Shown in pieces: positions 8,922 through 17,041 of a DNA stretch of 64,000 bases. Positions within the stretch are counted from its first letter, which is position 1; every line of letters begins with the position of its first letter. The DNA comes from Planctomycetota bacterium (lineage in GTDB: Bacteria; Planctomycetota; UBA8742; UBA2392), in assembly GCA_019636215.1 (NCBI GenBank), contig JAHBXZ010000017.1:1-64000 (forward strand), written 5' to 3'. The notes below the pieces were generated by a model. The model did not search any database, was not told the DNA's origin, and saw only the letters and a program-made list of their open reading frames with translations. The position numbers and the translations under genes are program-made.

Positions 8922-9117
8922 CTGAACGCGAAGCGTAAGCGAGCGCCATGGCCCGCGCGATCGGCCAAATCAGAGGCACAGTCCCGCGAAGCGTAAGCGA
9001 GCGCCATGGCCCGCGCGATCGGCCAAATCAGAGGCACAGTCCCGCGAAGCGTAAGCGAGCGCCAGAGCGGCATGCGCGCCGGCCACCCAATGACGCTGGC
9101 TTACGCGTCCCGTTCAG
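8922..9117. repeat. 80-bp terminal-inverted-repeat element expanded by 58-bp tandem units
   Basis: The ends are 26-bp imperfect inverted repeats beginning CTGAACGCGAAGCG and ending CGTCCCGTTCAG (22 of 26 positions pair). Inside, a 58-bp unit occurs at 8928-8985 and again, identically, at 8986-9043, and its first 20 bases recur at 9044-9063. Removing the two full units leaves exactly 80 bp, the length of the second copy at 55639-55718. It fills most of the 277-base gap between the cyclase start and the aldolase. Confidence 0.85.
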
Positions 9118-9132
9118 AATACGGTGGGGGCC

Positions 9133-9984
9133 ATGATCACAGGCGCCTATGCCCCGGTTCCGACCCCGCTGGATGCCTCCGGCGTGCTTGAGCCCGCGGC
9201 GCTGGGCAGGCACCTGGCGTGGCTGGCGGCCGAAAAACTGGACGGCGCGCTGATCCTGGGCACCAACGGCGAGTTTGCATCGTTCAGCCTGCCCGAACGC
9301 GAACTGGTCGCGCGGGCTGCGGCATCGCAAAGCCACGGCCTGAAGCTGCTGTTGAACGTGGGTGCCAACGCCCTGCCCGAGGTGCTTGCCCTGGCCGCGA
9401 CCGGCGCCGAGTGTGGCTATGCCGGCCTGCTGTGCCCGCCGCCCTGTTACTTTCGAAACGCTTCAGTGGCGGGGCTGGCGGCGTTCTTTCGCGCACTGCT
9501 GGATTGCGCGAAAGCCCCGGTGCTGCTGTACCACATACCGCAGGTGACGGGCATTGCCATCAGCGATGAACTGCTGGCGGCAATCGGCGCCCACCCCAAC
9601 CTGGCGGGCGTCAAGGACAGCAGCGGCGAAGAACCGGAACTCCGGCGCCTGTCGGCGCACTTTGCCCAGGGCGCGTACCTGGTGGGCAACGACAAGCTGA
9701 TCGCGCCGGCGCTGGCCGCCGGGGGCAAAGGCAGCATCACGGCCTGCGCCAGCGTGATCCCGGACCTGGTGAAGTCCATAGAACGCAAGCCCGACAACCA
9801 GGTCAAGCTGAACAGCGTGCGCAACATGATCGAAAAATTCGGCCTGATGCCGGCGGTCAAGGCGATTCTGCGGCGCAAGGGATTCGGGCACTATGGCACA
9901 CGGCCGCCCATGGTCGGGCTGCCGGAAGCACAGGCGCAGCAGATGATGGCCATGCTGGATATGTTCGGGGCGATACGATGGTAG
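9133..9984 (+). CDS. DapA/NanA-family class I aldolase or lyase
   Basis: 283 residues forming a (beta/alpha)8 barrel of the dihydrodipicolinate synthase family. The Schiff-base lysine is Lys161 in GVKDSS, the conserved tyrosine is Tyr133 in YHIP, and the substrate-binding GTxGE motif appears as GTNGE at 43-47. Family members condense or cleave pyruvate with an aldehyde (DapA, N-acetylneuraminate lyase, 2-keto-3-deoxygluconate aldolase). GTNGE rather than GTTGE, and the lack of lysine-pathway neighbours, make a degradative aldolase at least as likely as DapA. ATG 9133 is preferred over GTG 9124 because a GGTGGGGG stretch precedes it. Confidence 0.75.
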   Translation: MITGAYAPVPTPLDASGVLEPAALGRHLAWLAAEKLDGALILGTNGEFASFSLPERELVARAAASQSHGLKLLLNVGANALPEVLALAATGAECGYAGLLCPPPCYFRNASVAGLAAFFRALLDCAKAPVLLYHIPQVTGIAISDELLAAIGAHPNLAGVKDSSGEEPELRRLSAHFAQGAYLVGNDKLIAPALAAGGKGSITACASVIPDLVKSIERKPDNQVKLNSVRNMIEKFGLMPAVKAILRRKGFGHYGTRPPMVGLPEAQAQQMMAMLDMFGAIRW

Positions 9985-10088
9985 GGGGTCGGTGGTCGTA
10001 ACCGCAGTTCGCGTCTCCGAATTTACCCATCCCCATGCCGCAGCTTCCTGCCTATGATCTCCCACTCGCTCGTTTTGGAAAGGAACTC

Positions 10089-10706
10089 ATGGAACGCATA
10101 AGGCGAATGCCCCGCTGGGCATTGGCGTTGTTTGTGGTACTGCTGGCACTGGTGCTGGGCATCAGTGTCACGCAGCCGCGCACCGCGCCCAAGGAGATGT
10201 GGGTCGCGGTCATGGAAGACAGCACCGACGCGGCCGTGCTGAAGACCACCGACCGCTTCAGCGAGGTCCTGACCGTAGTGAAGTTCAATGAAAAGGTCGA
10301 GATCGTCCGCGACATGATGGAAGACAAGGACAACCCCCGGCCGTACTTCCGCATCAAGGTTCGCGGCATCACGGGCTTCATCAAGCGCAGCGCGCTGGCC
10401 ACGGAATCGCAGTACCAGGGCGACGCCAAGGACGCCGAGGCCAAGGTGGCCGTCGGTGCTTCGGGCGCAAACACCGCGGCCAAGGGGTTGAACAGCCAGA
10501 ACGAAAAGACGCTCAAGGAAACCGACCCCAAGTTCAAGGACTCCATCGGTCAAGTGGACCAGATGGAAGCGGCGGTCAATGAAATGATCTACGGTTCGCC
10601 CAAGGAAGTTGACCCGCGCAAGGGTCTGGACAGCTACCGCGCATGGGGCGAAGAGGGCCAGAACCTGCCGCCCAAGAGCGGCAGCAGCGGCGGAGGTGGA
10701 GAATAA
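10089..10706 (+). CDS. Membrane-anchored SH3-like protein
   Basis: 205 residues: short basic N-terminus, one membrane helix (about 10-28), then a small beta domain (about 35-105) with the pattern of a bacterial SH3 domain, including a G-x-x-G-F-I-K strand. The C-terminus is charged, then Gly/Ser-rich. The start at 10089 has a strong AAGGA ribosome site; the frame is open further upstream without one. It is followed after one base by an M48 metalloprotease lipoprotein, so the two are likely translationally coupled and may act together on the periplasmic side of the envelope. Bacterial SH3 domains often bind peptidoglycan or protease partners; the specific role is unknown. Confidence 0.5.
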   Translation: MERIRRMPRWALALFVVLLALVLGISVTQPRTAPKEMWVAVMEDSTDAAVLKTTDRFSEVLTVVKFNEKVEIVRDMMEDKDNPRPYFRIKVRGITGFIKRSALATESQYQGDAKDAEAKVAVGASGANTAAKGLNSQNEKTLKETDPKFKDSIGQVDQMEAAVNEMIYGSPKEVDPRKGLDSYRAWGEEGQNLPPKSGSSGGGGE

Positions 10707-10707
10707 C

Positions 10708-11766
10708 ATGAACACCTTCCGCATGATTCGTCGCCTGTTTGGTTGCCTGGTGCTGCTGGGCCTGCTGGCGTTCACCGGCGGCTGCATAAGCATCGGATTT
10801 TCAGGAAGCCTTGGCGGCCTTGGCCGCTTTGGCTCGTTCGGCGGCGCTGTAGGCAGCAGCATCCGCGTTGCCGGCGTGATCAGCAACAGCAACGTCTATC
10901 GGTACAGCGCGTTCTGGTACAGCAAGGGCGTGCATGTGGGCATCAACCCGGTTGATTACGTCGCCTCATCAGCCCGCGAAAGTTTTGAAAAGGGCGAAGC
11001 CCCCGAACAGTTCAACCCGGAACAGCAGTATTACGTAGGCCGCGGTGTGTCTGCGTCGCTGATCAGTGACGCCAAGATGGCCGACTTGAGCAACCCCAAG
11101 ATCCGCGCCCAGGTGAAGTACCTGAACCAGATGGCCGGGTTTGTCAACGTAAGCGCACCCGACGGTGCGGGCCTCTGGGCGGGCATCCATGTCGGCATCC
11201 TGGAAACCCCGCGCGTGGGTGCCTATGCCACGCCGGGCGGGTTTATCTGGGTCACGCGCGGCGCGCTGGACCTGGTGATGACGGAAGACGAACTGGCCGC
11301 GCTGATCTGCCACGAGCTGGGCCACGTCGCCAAGGAACACGCGATCAAGGCCTACGTCAAGGACGGCGGCGGCAAGGTCAAGCCCAACCCCTGGCTGAAG
11401 AACCTGGACAAGCTGAACCCGGTGTCACGCCACACCGGCAACTACTTCGGCGGCATGGCCGAACGCATTGCCAACAACAAGTACGGCGCCGACCAGGAGT
11501 TCGAGGCCGACCAGTGGGGCGCGGTAAGCCTGCAGATGGCGGGTTATGAGTCCAAGTCGATGATCCGCCTGATGCAGCGGGTGGCGGACTATGAAAAGCG
11601 CAACCCCGACAAGGGCGCCTACCTGGCCAACCACCCGGATGTGGACGACCGCATCAAGAAGCTGGAAAAGTTCATGAAGTCCGAAGACGACCTGTTCCAG
11701 GTGAAGGTCTCTGTCGAGGCCTCCAATCGCCGCAACGCGCGCTTCAAGGCCACGTTCGGGCGGTAG
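10708..11766 (+). CDS. M48-family zinc metalloprotease lipoprotein
   Basis: 352 residues. A lipoprotein signal ends FTGGC (Cys26), followed by a Gly/Ser-rich stretch. The zinc site is HELGH at 202-206 with the third ligand Glu266 in EFEAD, the arrangement of the M48 family (BepA, LoiP and HtpX relatives). BepA-like members act in outer-membrane protein quality control, which fits an exported lipoprotein. A C-terminal region with NHPDVDDRI is also typical of M48C proteins. It is coupled to the SH3-like gene by a one-base gap and followed by a terminator at 11789. Confidence 0.85.
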   Translation: MNTFRMIRRLFGCLVLLGLLAFTGGCISIGFSGSLGGLGRFGSFGGAVGSSIRVAGVISNSNVYRYSAFWYSKGVHVGINPVDYVASSARESFEKGEAPEQFNPEQQYYVGRGVSASLISDAKMADLSNPKIRAQVKYLNQMAGFVNVSAPDGAGLWAGIHVGILETPRVGAYATPGGFIWVTRGALDLVMTEDELAALICHELGHVAKEHAIKAYVKDGGGKVKPNPWLKNLDKLNPVSRHTGNYFGGMAERIANNKYGADQEFEADQWGAVSLQMAGYESKSMIRLMQRVADYEKRNPDKGAYLANHPDVDDRIKKLEKFMKSEDDLFQVKVSVEASNRRNARFKATFGR

Positions 11767-11788
11767 TGGCAAGCCGTGATGAATCAAT

Positions 11789-11820
11789 GTCCCGCGCCAG
11801 CAAGGCGCGGGACTTTGTTG
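11789..11820 (+). terminator. Rho-independent terminator after the M48 protease
   Basis: A perfect ten-pair stem GTCCCGCGCC/GGCGCGGGAC with loop AGCAA is followed by TTTGTTG. It ends the SH3/M48 operon 23 bases after the stop codon. Confidence 0.85.
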
Positions 11821-11887
11821 GGTGCCCATAAACCCTTTGCGCGGCGCCGCGCAAGGCTATGCTGCAAACAACGTGGGAGCCTCGCCC

Positions 11888-13741
11888 TTGTTCCGTCAGG
11901 ATCGTTCACTGCAGTCTGAGCTGGGCAAGCCAATGCCTGAGCGGTACCGCCTTGGCTCGGCACTGGCGCGTCGCGCCGGGCCGCTGGCCGCGGCGCGGGC
12001 CGGCGACGCCGCGCGTGCCGCCGCGATCGTGGGCGGCATTGACGCGCCGATGGACGACCCCACCGACACCGAGGCGCTGGACGACGCACTCGAGCGCTGC
12101 CTGGATGCGCTGGCCGCCGACCCTCACTGCCTGCGGGCCTGGAACCTGGCCGGGCGGTTGCTGATCAGTTACGGCTTTCTGGAAGACTTCAGCTATCACC
12201 CCCGGCCGCTGCGCGACGCGCTGAAGATGCTGGAACGCGCGCGTGAGCTGTCACCGCAGGACCCTGACGCGTTTGAAGGGCTGCTGCAGTGCGAGCTGCT
12301 GCTGCGCCGCGACGAACAGGCCCACGAGATGCTGGCCGACCTGCACACCTCGGGGCGCGACCCGTTTCTGCTGGGTATCGGTCGCGGCATATGGTTCTGG
12401 CTGCACGACAACTTCAAGCTGTCCGAGGAATGGTTCGCCAAGGCCGTCCAGAACGCGCCACAGGGCGAGCCCGAACGCCTGGGCTGGGCGCTGTGCTGGC
12501 TGGGCATGGCCCTGCAACGCCAGGGCAACCTGCCGCTTGCCGATGCGCGCATGGGCGAGGGCGTGCTGATCGGGCGGCCGCACAGGCTGAAGCTGCACCT
12601 GTGGAGCAAGCTGAAGCACGCGCGCGGGCGCCACGACGAGGCCTTTGAACTCAACCGCCGCAGCATGACGTTCGGGCTGTTCCACGCCGGCCAGCAATGG
12701 CGGCAGGACCTGCTGGAGTGGTACCGGCGCCTGAGCTTCGTGCCCAAGGCGCCGTTCTCGCTGCCCGAGGAAGTCAAGAAGGGCATCGACGGCCCGTTCA
12801 AGTATGTCGGCAGCGAGTTTGTCTACACCGGCGACGCCGAATGCGACCAGGACGACGACGACGAGTTCGTGCCCACCTTCCGTGTCAACCTGTTCCTGGA
12901 GGGCGAGAACCTGCCGGTAGTCAGCGACATTGCCGACCCCGGCGCCAGCTTTGAGGGTCGCGCGAAGCTGACCACCCGGGTGCTGGAGGCCAAGACACTT
13001 GAGAAGCGCCCGCTGCAGCCCGGCGAACGGTTCAAGCCGGGCCAGTACATCATGCGCGATGAACGCGCCGGCACGGTGTTTCATGTGCTGCTGATGAAGC
13101 GCCACAACCTGCACGACCCGTACCTTGACCTGCCCGAGGACGCCCGGCACGTGTTCGACCTTGACCGCGCCGCCGTCAAGCGTTTTGAAAACGCGCCCTG
13201 GGACGTGCGGCTGATGCTGGCCGAGCACGGTTTTGACCCGCTGCTTGGCGCGCTTTCGGCCTGCAAGCTGTGCGACAGCTTCCTGCGGTTTGCCGGCGGC
13301 ATCGGCGTGGACCTGGAGACCGGCACAGCCGTCAAGGGCGGCGACTGGCGCAACGAGTCACCGGCCACGCTGGACATCCGCAAGCATGTCATTGTGCGGG
13401 CGTTGCAAACGTCACCCGGCCGCTACTGGCTTCGCACAGCCGGAATGTGCAAATTCCTGCGGCCGGAACTTGAGGTGCGCGAACTGCCGCATGAACTGGT
13501 GGAAGGCGCGCGGTCGCTGCTGCTGGAGGCCGCCGCCGAGGCCGCACAGGGGGCAATTGTGCGCGACGGCGACGTGGTAGGCTCGGCGCGCAGCCCCATG
13601 CAGTTGCGGGCCGTCAGCCGTGGAACAGAAGAAGGCACACCGCGCGTTGTATTGGAGCTGGTAGACTTGAACGCAGGCCGTGAACCCGTTGCGGCCGGGG
13701 CAACCAAAGGCATCCAGGCCTTACTGCACATCCACAAGTAA
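11888..13741 (+). CDS. TPR-containing protein of unknown function
   Basis: About 617 residues from TTG 11888, chosen because GGGAG lies eight bases upstream and a TATGCT box sits at 11858-11863. ATG 11933 is an alternative; longer frames would run into the preceding terminator. The N-terminal ~260 residues are helical, with TPR-like repeats (W-N-L-A-G-R-L-L, G-W-A-L-C-W-L-G-M-A). The middle carries an acidic D-D-D-D-E segment and a beta-rich domain; the C-terminal ~170 residues hold a mixed domain with a single CKLC pair. No signal peptide or membrane helix. I do not recognise the family. The downstream TPR gene begins at the very next base after the stop. Confidence 0.6.
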   Translation: MFRQDRSLQSELGKPMPERYRLGSALARRAGPLAAARAGDAARAAAIVGGIDAPMDDPTDTEALDDALERCLDALAADPHCLRAWNLAGRLLISYGFLEDFSYHPRPLRDALKMLERARELSPQDPDAFEGLLQCELLLRRDEQAHEMLADLHTSGRDPFLLGIGRGIWFWLHDNFKLSEEWFAKAVQNAPQGEPERLGWALCWLGMALQRQGNLPLADARMGEGVLIGRPHRLKLHLWSKLKHARGRHDEAFELNRRSMTFGLFHAGQQWRQDLLEWYRRLSFVPKAPFSLPEEVKKGIDGPFKYVGSEFVYTGDAECDQDDDDEFVPTFRVNLFLEGENLPVVSDIADPGASFEGRAKLTTRVLEAKTLEKRPLQPGERFKPGQYIMRDERAGTVFHVLLMKRHNLHDPYLDLPEDARHVFDLDRAAVKRFENAPWDVRLMLAEHGFDPLLGALSACKLCDSFLRFAGGIGVDLETGTAVKGGDWRNESPATLDIRKHVIVRALQTSPGRYWLRTAGMCKFLRPELEVRELPHELVEGARSLLLEAAAEAAQGAIVRDGDVVGSARSPMQLRAVSRGTEEGTPRVVLELVDLNAGREPVAAGATKGIQALLHIHK

Positions 13742-15079
13742 ATGCTCAGCAGCCAGGAAGATCCGGTCAGGGCACGCATCATTGAAGCCGAACTCGCGCT
13801 TGAGGTCGCGTCCGGCTTTCTGGAAATGTCTGTGGGCGACCTGGTGCCCGGCGCGCGCAGCCAGGCCGAGGCCTTTGTGGCCAACGCGCCCCAGTTGTGG
13901 GGCCACGAGCGCGACACCGAACGCCTGTTTCTTTGCCTGGATATCGCGGTGTCTGCCATCCAGGCCGACCCGACATTCGGCGGCGGGTATGCGCTGGCGG
14001 CCGCCTGCATTTACCGCATGGGTGTGCGCGATGTGGACATCTACGACCCGCGCACACTGATTGCCTCCATCCCGTGGGCCAACCGCGCCATCGTGGTGGA
14101 CCCCGAAAACAACGCGGGGTGGGAAACCTACATCGAGATCCACTGCTTCAAGGGCGACTTCAAGACCGCCGAAGGCGCGCTGGGCAAGGTGTACGCCAAG
14201 TTCGGCGACAATGACGTGTACGCGCGCTGCGCGTTTCTGTTCTTTCGCCTTCAGGGCGACGTGGTGCAGGCCAAGAACTGGGGTGCGCTGGCCTGGCAGA
14301 CGGAATGGGACAGCACACGGCTGGTGCACACGCTGTTTTCACTGGGGCAGTTGCACCGCGACACCGGCGAGTGGGCCAAGGCGCTGGACTGCTATCGCGT
14401 GATCACGGAAAAGGACCACCAGAACGCCTGGGCATTTCATTACTGGGCGATGTGCCTTGCCAACGTGGGCGATCCGACTGGTGCACTGGAAATCAACCAG
14501 CGGGCCGTGCAACTGGGCCAGCTGCACGAGTTCCGCAGTTACCAGGAAGACCTGCGCCGCATGGCCGGTCGGGCAAAGCTGGGTGCCGGGCGTATCACCA
14601 ACCTGCCCCCGGCGCGCATGCCTACGGGCAACACCAGCCGCATCACCGCGCCGGCCAAGGGCACCGCGGCCAGCGGCAACACCTCGCGCATGGGCCTTGC
14701 GCGATCCGGCAACACCACAACGGGCTCGGGCCGGGTGGTGCCCACGCCCCCGGCCGCAGGCAGTTCCAACCGCATGTTGCCGCCGCAGCCGGGCGGCAGC
14801 AGTTCGGGCTCGGGCCGCGTGATGCCTGCACCGCCGCCGGCCAATGCGCCCAGGGTCGCGCCCGCGCCTCCGCCGGCGGCACCACGCGTGATGCCGGCAC
14901 CACCGGCGGCCGCGCCCCAGAAGGTTGCCCCGGCGCCGCCACCGGCAAAGCCGTCGCAGGATTCCGGCCGCACGCCGCTGCCCGGTGCGGGCGAAAGCCA
15001 TCGTTCCGGCCAGCAGCAGCAGTTCCCAAAGCGCGAAACGCGCAAGCTGATGAAGCCCAAGAAACCGCCCCAGCCGTAA
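13742..15079 (+). CDS. TPR protein with Pro/Ala/Ser-rich repetitive tail
   Basis: 445 residues. Residues 1-275 are tetratricopeptide-like helices (for example a G-E-W-A-K-A-L-D-C-Y repeat). Residues about 285-445 are low complexity, with recurring units of the type S-G-x-x-R-V-x-P-x-P-P and M-P-A-P-P, ending in a basic KPKKPPQP tail. The tail is probably disordered and may be a binding or tethering region. No export signal. ATG 13742 follows the upstream stop codon with no gap, so translation is coupled and the two TPR proteins probably form a complex. Function unknown. Confidence 0.6.
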   Translation: MLSSQEDPVRARIIEAELALEVASGFLEMSVGDLVPGARSQAEAFVANAPQLWGHERDTERLFLCLDIAVSAIQADPTFGGGYALAAACIYRMGVRDVDIYDPRTLIASIPWANRAIVVDPENNAGWETYIEIHCFKGDFKTAEGALGKVYAKFGDNDVYARCAFLFFRLQGDVVQAKNWGALAWQTEWDSTRLVHTLFSLGQLHRDTGEWAKALDCYRVITEKDHQNAWAFHYWAMCLANVGDPTGALEINQRAVQLGQLHEFRSYQEDLRRMAGRAKLGAGRITNLPPARMPTGNTSRITAPAKGTAASGNTSRMGLARSGNTTTGSGRVVPTPPAAGSSNRMLPPQPGGSSSGSGRVMPAPPPANAPRVAPAPPPAAPRVMPAPPAAAPQKVAPAPPPAKPSQDSGRTPLPGAGESHRSGQQQQFPKRETRKLMKPKKPPQP

Positions 15080-15092
15080 GGCGCGGAAAAAG

Positions 15093-15133
15093 TTCAGCGG
15101 CGCATGTTGATATGCTCAACGTGCGCCGCTGAA
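15093..15133. repeat. 41-bp hairpin between converging transcripts
   Basis: TTCAGCGGCGCA at 15093 pairs perfectly with TGCGCCGCTGAA ending at 15133. One mismatch and a further GTTGA/TCAAC pairing extend the stem towards a short loop. It lies 13 bases after the TPR gene stop. No T-run follows, so it is not a canonical rho-independent terminator, though it may stabilise a 3' end. Confidence 0.7.
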
Positions 15134-15144
15134 TTGGCCTGCGC

Positions 15145-15311
15145 TAGAGCTCTTTTGGCGTTTGTATGCGGAGATTCCGCGACGCGCCGGTCGAGCAGGG
15201 CAAGGAGTGCGGACGCAGGCGTGGCTGGAGGCCACGCCGAGGCAGCGCGACGAAGCCATGCGAAGACCGCCACAAGCGGAAGCCTGCAGACAAACGTCGA
15301 AAGTGCTCTAA
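15145..15311. repeat. 167-bp structured element with 21-bp terminal inverted repeats
   Basis: The left end TAGAGCTCTTTTGGCGTTTGT and the right end (15291-15311) are inverted repeats that pair at 17 of 21 positions. Internally there is a GCGGA/TCCGC hairpin near 15169 and a GGCGTGG/CCACGCC hairpin near 15217, so the whole can fold as a branched structure. It carries no open frame of its own. The right end reaches the stop codon of the DEAD-box gene, so that protein terminates inside the element. Confidence 0.7.
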
Positions 15312-16672
15312 CTCTGGCGTGGCCGTGTGAAACGGCCGCGGCGGCGCGCAGTCTTCTTGGAGCGCGTCCAGCGCTGCTTGTGGCGTTGACGGTTGCCTTG
15401 CGGCACCCGGGATTCTTCGCCCGTGGCGCCATCCGGTGCCTGGGCCCCCGCTGCGCCATGGCTTGCGCCTGAGCGGCGTGCACGCCCGGTGCTGCGAACG
15501 GCCGCAAAGTCATCGTAGGCGCTGGTGATCTGCGGCCGGTGAAAGGCGTGGCCACTGTCCTGCGGCAGCGGTTCGCCGTGCAGCCGCGCGATCTGCCACA
15601 GCTTTTCGATTTCGTCGTGGTCGCAGAACGAGATTGCGATGCCCGATGCCCCCGCGCGGGCCGTACGGCCGATGCGGTGAATGTGGTTCTCGGGCTCGTC
15701 ACTGAGGTCGAAGTTGATCACGTGGGTGATGCCGTCAACGTCAATGCCTCGGGCCACAATGTCGGTTGCCACCAGCACCCGCACCTTGCCAGCCGAGAAA
15801 TCTGCCAGTGTGCGCACCCGCGCGTTCTGGCTTTTGTTGCCGTGCATCGCCTCGGCCCGGATCCCGTTGCGCGACAACTGCTTGACGATCTTGTCGGCCC
15901 GGTGCTTGGTGCGCGCAAACACAAGGATGCGCCCGCCCGCGGCCTGGTGCAGCAGGCTGACCAGCAGCCCGAACTTGTCTTTCTGGTCCACGAACATCAG
16001 CTTCTGGGTGATCTTGGGCCGCGCGATAGGCTCGGGCGCGACTTCGACCCGCACCGGGTTGGTCAACAGCGTGTGCGCAAGTTCGGAGACCGCCGGCGGC
16101 ATCGTGGCCGAGTAAAACAGCGTCTGGCGTTTGGCCGGCACGCGCGACGCAATGCGCCGCACGTCGGGGATGAACCCCATGTCAAGCATGCGGTCGGCTT
16201 CGTCCAGCACGAACACCTGCACCTGGTCAAGCTTCACGTGGCCCTGCTGCATCAGGTCCAGCAGCCGGCCCGGTGTCGCGACCAGGATGTCCACGCCGCG
16301 GCGCACGGCCTTGATCTGCGGGTTCATGTTCACGCCGCCCATCACCACGGCGCTGGTCAGCGACAGATGGCGGCCGTAGGCCTTGAGGCTGGCTTCCACC
16401 TGCAAGGCCAGCTCGCGGGTGGGGGTAAGGATCAGCGCGCGGATGGCGCGGTGGCTGGTGCGGCCTTCGCGCGAAAGGCGCTGAAGAATCGGCAGCGTAA
16501 ACGCCGCGGTCTTGCCCGTGCCGGTGGGGGCCACGGCCAGCAGGTCGCCGCCGGCAAGGCCGACAGGGATTGAATCGCGCTGGATCTGGGTGGGGCGCTC
16601 ATAGCCTTCTTCGGCCAAAGCGCGCAAAAGTGCCGTGTCGAGTGACAGGGCTTCAAAACTGCTTGGTTCCAT
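15308..16672 (-). CDS. rhlE: DEAD-box ATP-dependent RNA helicase (RhlE-like)
   Basis: 454 residues with the complete helicase set: Q motif GYERPTQIQ, Walker A APTGTGKT (about 49-56), PTRELA, TPGR, DEAD (VLDEAD), SAT, then domain 2 with ARGIDVDG and HRIGRTAR. The C-terminal ~75 residues form a basic, Arg/Ser/Gly-rich tail as in RhlE-type helicases, which act in ribosome assembly and RNA turnover. The start at ATG 16672 directly precedes the F-x-x-L-x-L motif of DEAD-box proteins. The stop codon lies within the terminal inverted repeat of the neighbouring element, so the last residues could have been altered by its insertion. Confidence 0.9.
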   Translation of the reverse strand: MEPSSFEALSLDTALLRALAEEGYERPTQIQRDSIPVGLAGGDLLAVAPTGTGKTAAFTLPILQRLSREGRTSHRAIRALILTPTRELALQVEASLKAYGRHLSLTSAVVMGGVNMNPQIKAVRRGVDILVATPGRLLDLMQQGHVKLDQVQVFVLDEADRMLDMGFIPDVRRIASRVPAKRQTLFYSATMPPAVSELAHTLLTNPVRVEVAPEPIARPKITQKLMFVDQKDKFGLLVSLLHQAAGGRILVFARTKHRADKIVKQLSRNGIRAEAMHGNKSQNARVRTLADFSAGKVRVLVATDIVARGIDVDGITHVINFDLSDEPENHIHRIGRTARAGASGIAISFCDHDEIEKLWQIARLHGEPLPQDSGHAFHRPQITSAYDDFAAVRSTGRARRSGASHGAAGAQAPDGATGEESRVPQGNRQRHKQRWTRSKKTARRRGRFTRPRQS

Positions 16673-16710
16673 ACAGGTTACTTTCGTGGGGCGATTGGTT
16701 CGCGGCTCAG

Positions 16711-16797
16711 GTCAACGTCAACCGGTGACAGTCAACGGCAGGCTGCGTCTTGCGCAGGTACCGTCAACTGTTAACCGTAAACTGTGAACCGTAAACG
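16711..16797. repeat. Inverted quasi-repeat of GTCAAC/GTTAACCGTAAAC words
   Basis: The left arm repeats GTCAACG-type words; the right arm repeats ACCGTCAACTG, TTAACCGTAAAC, TGTGAACCGTAAAC. The segment CGGTGACAGTCAACGG pairs with the reverse of the right arm with one gap and mostly G-U-compatible mismatches, and a CTGCG/CGCAG stem closes the loop. It lies in the 369-base gap between the DEAD-box start and the thiolase stop, which otherwise holds only the element at 16940. Confidence 0.6.
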
Positions 16798-16939
16798 CCC
16801 CTCATTGCCCGAGAAATCGTCGGCAATGTCTTGAAGGACAGAACGCGAAATCATCGGAGGAAATCCGGCGACCAATGGGCCGCATGAACGGACGGGCGGG
16901 ATTGTAGCAGTTCAATGCAGGCGCGATACGGGGCGTACC

Positions 16940-17040
16940 GTGTTGCGGACATCCTGTCCGCGCGCCGTGTGGACCAATGGTCGGCGCGGGGTGTCGTGAA
17001 GCGGGACGCTTCACGACTGCAGACTGGAAGTCCGCAACAC
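16940..17040. repeat. About 100-bp inverted-repeat element with GCGGACATCCTGTC ends
   Basis: The left 19 bases (GTGTTGCGGACATCCTGTC) and the reversed right end (17022-17040) match at 16 of 19 positions. An inner hairpin GTCGTGAAGCG/CGCTTCACGAC lies at 16993-17017. It abuts the thiolase stop codon by one base. No coding capacity. Confidence 0.7.
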
Positions 17041-17041
17041 T

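Noticed and set aside
8928..9063. CRISPR-like direct repeats
   Set aside because: The 58-bp units are adjacent, with no spacers, and no cas genes exist in the window.
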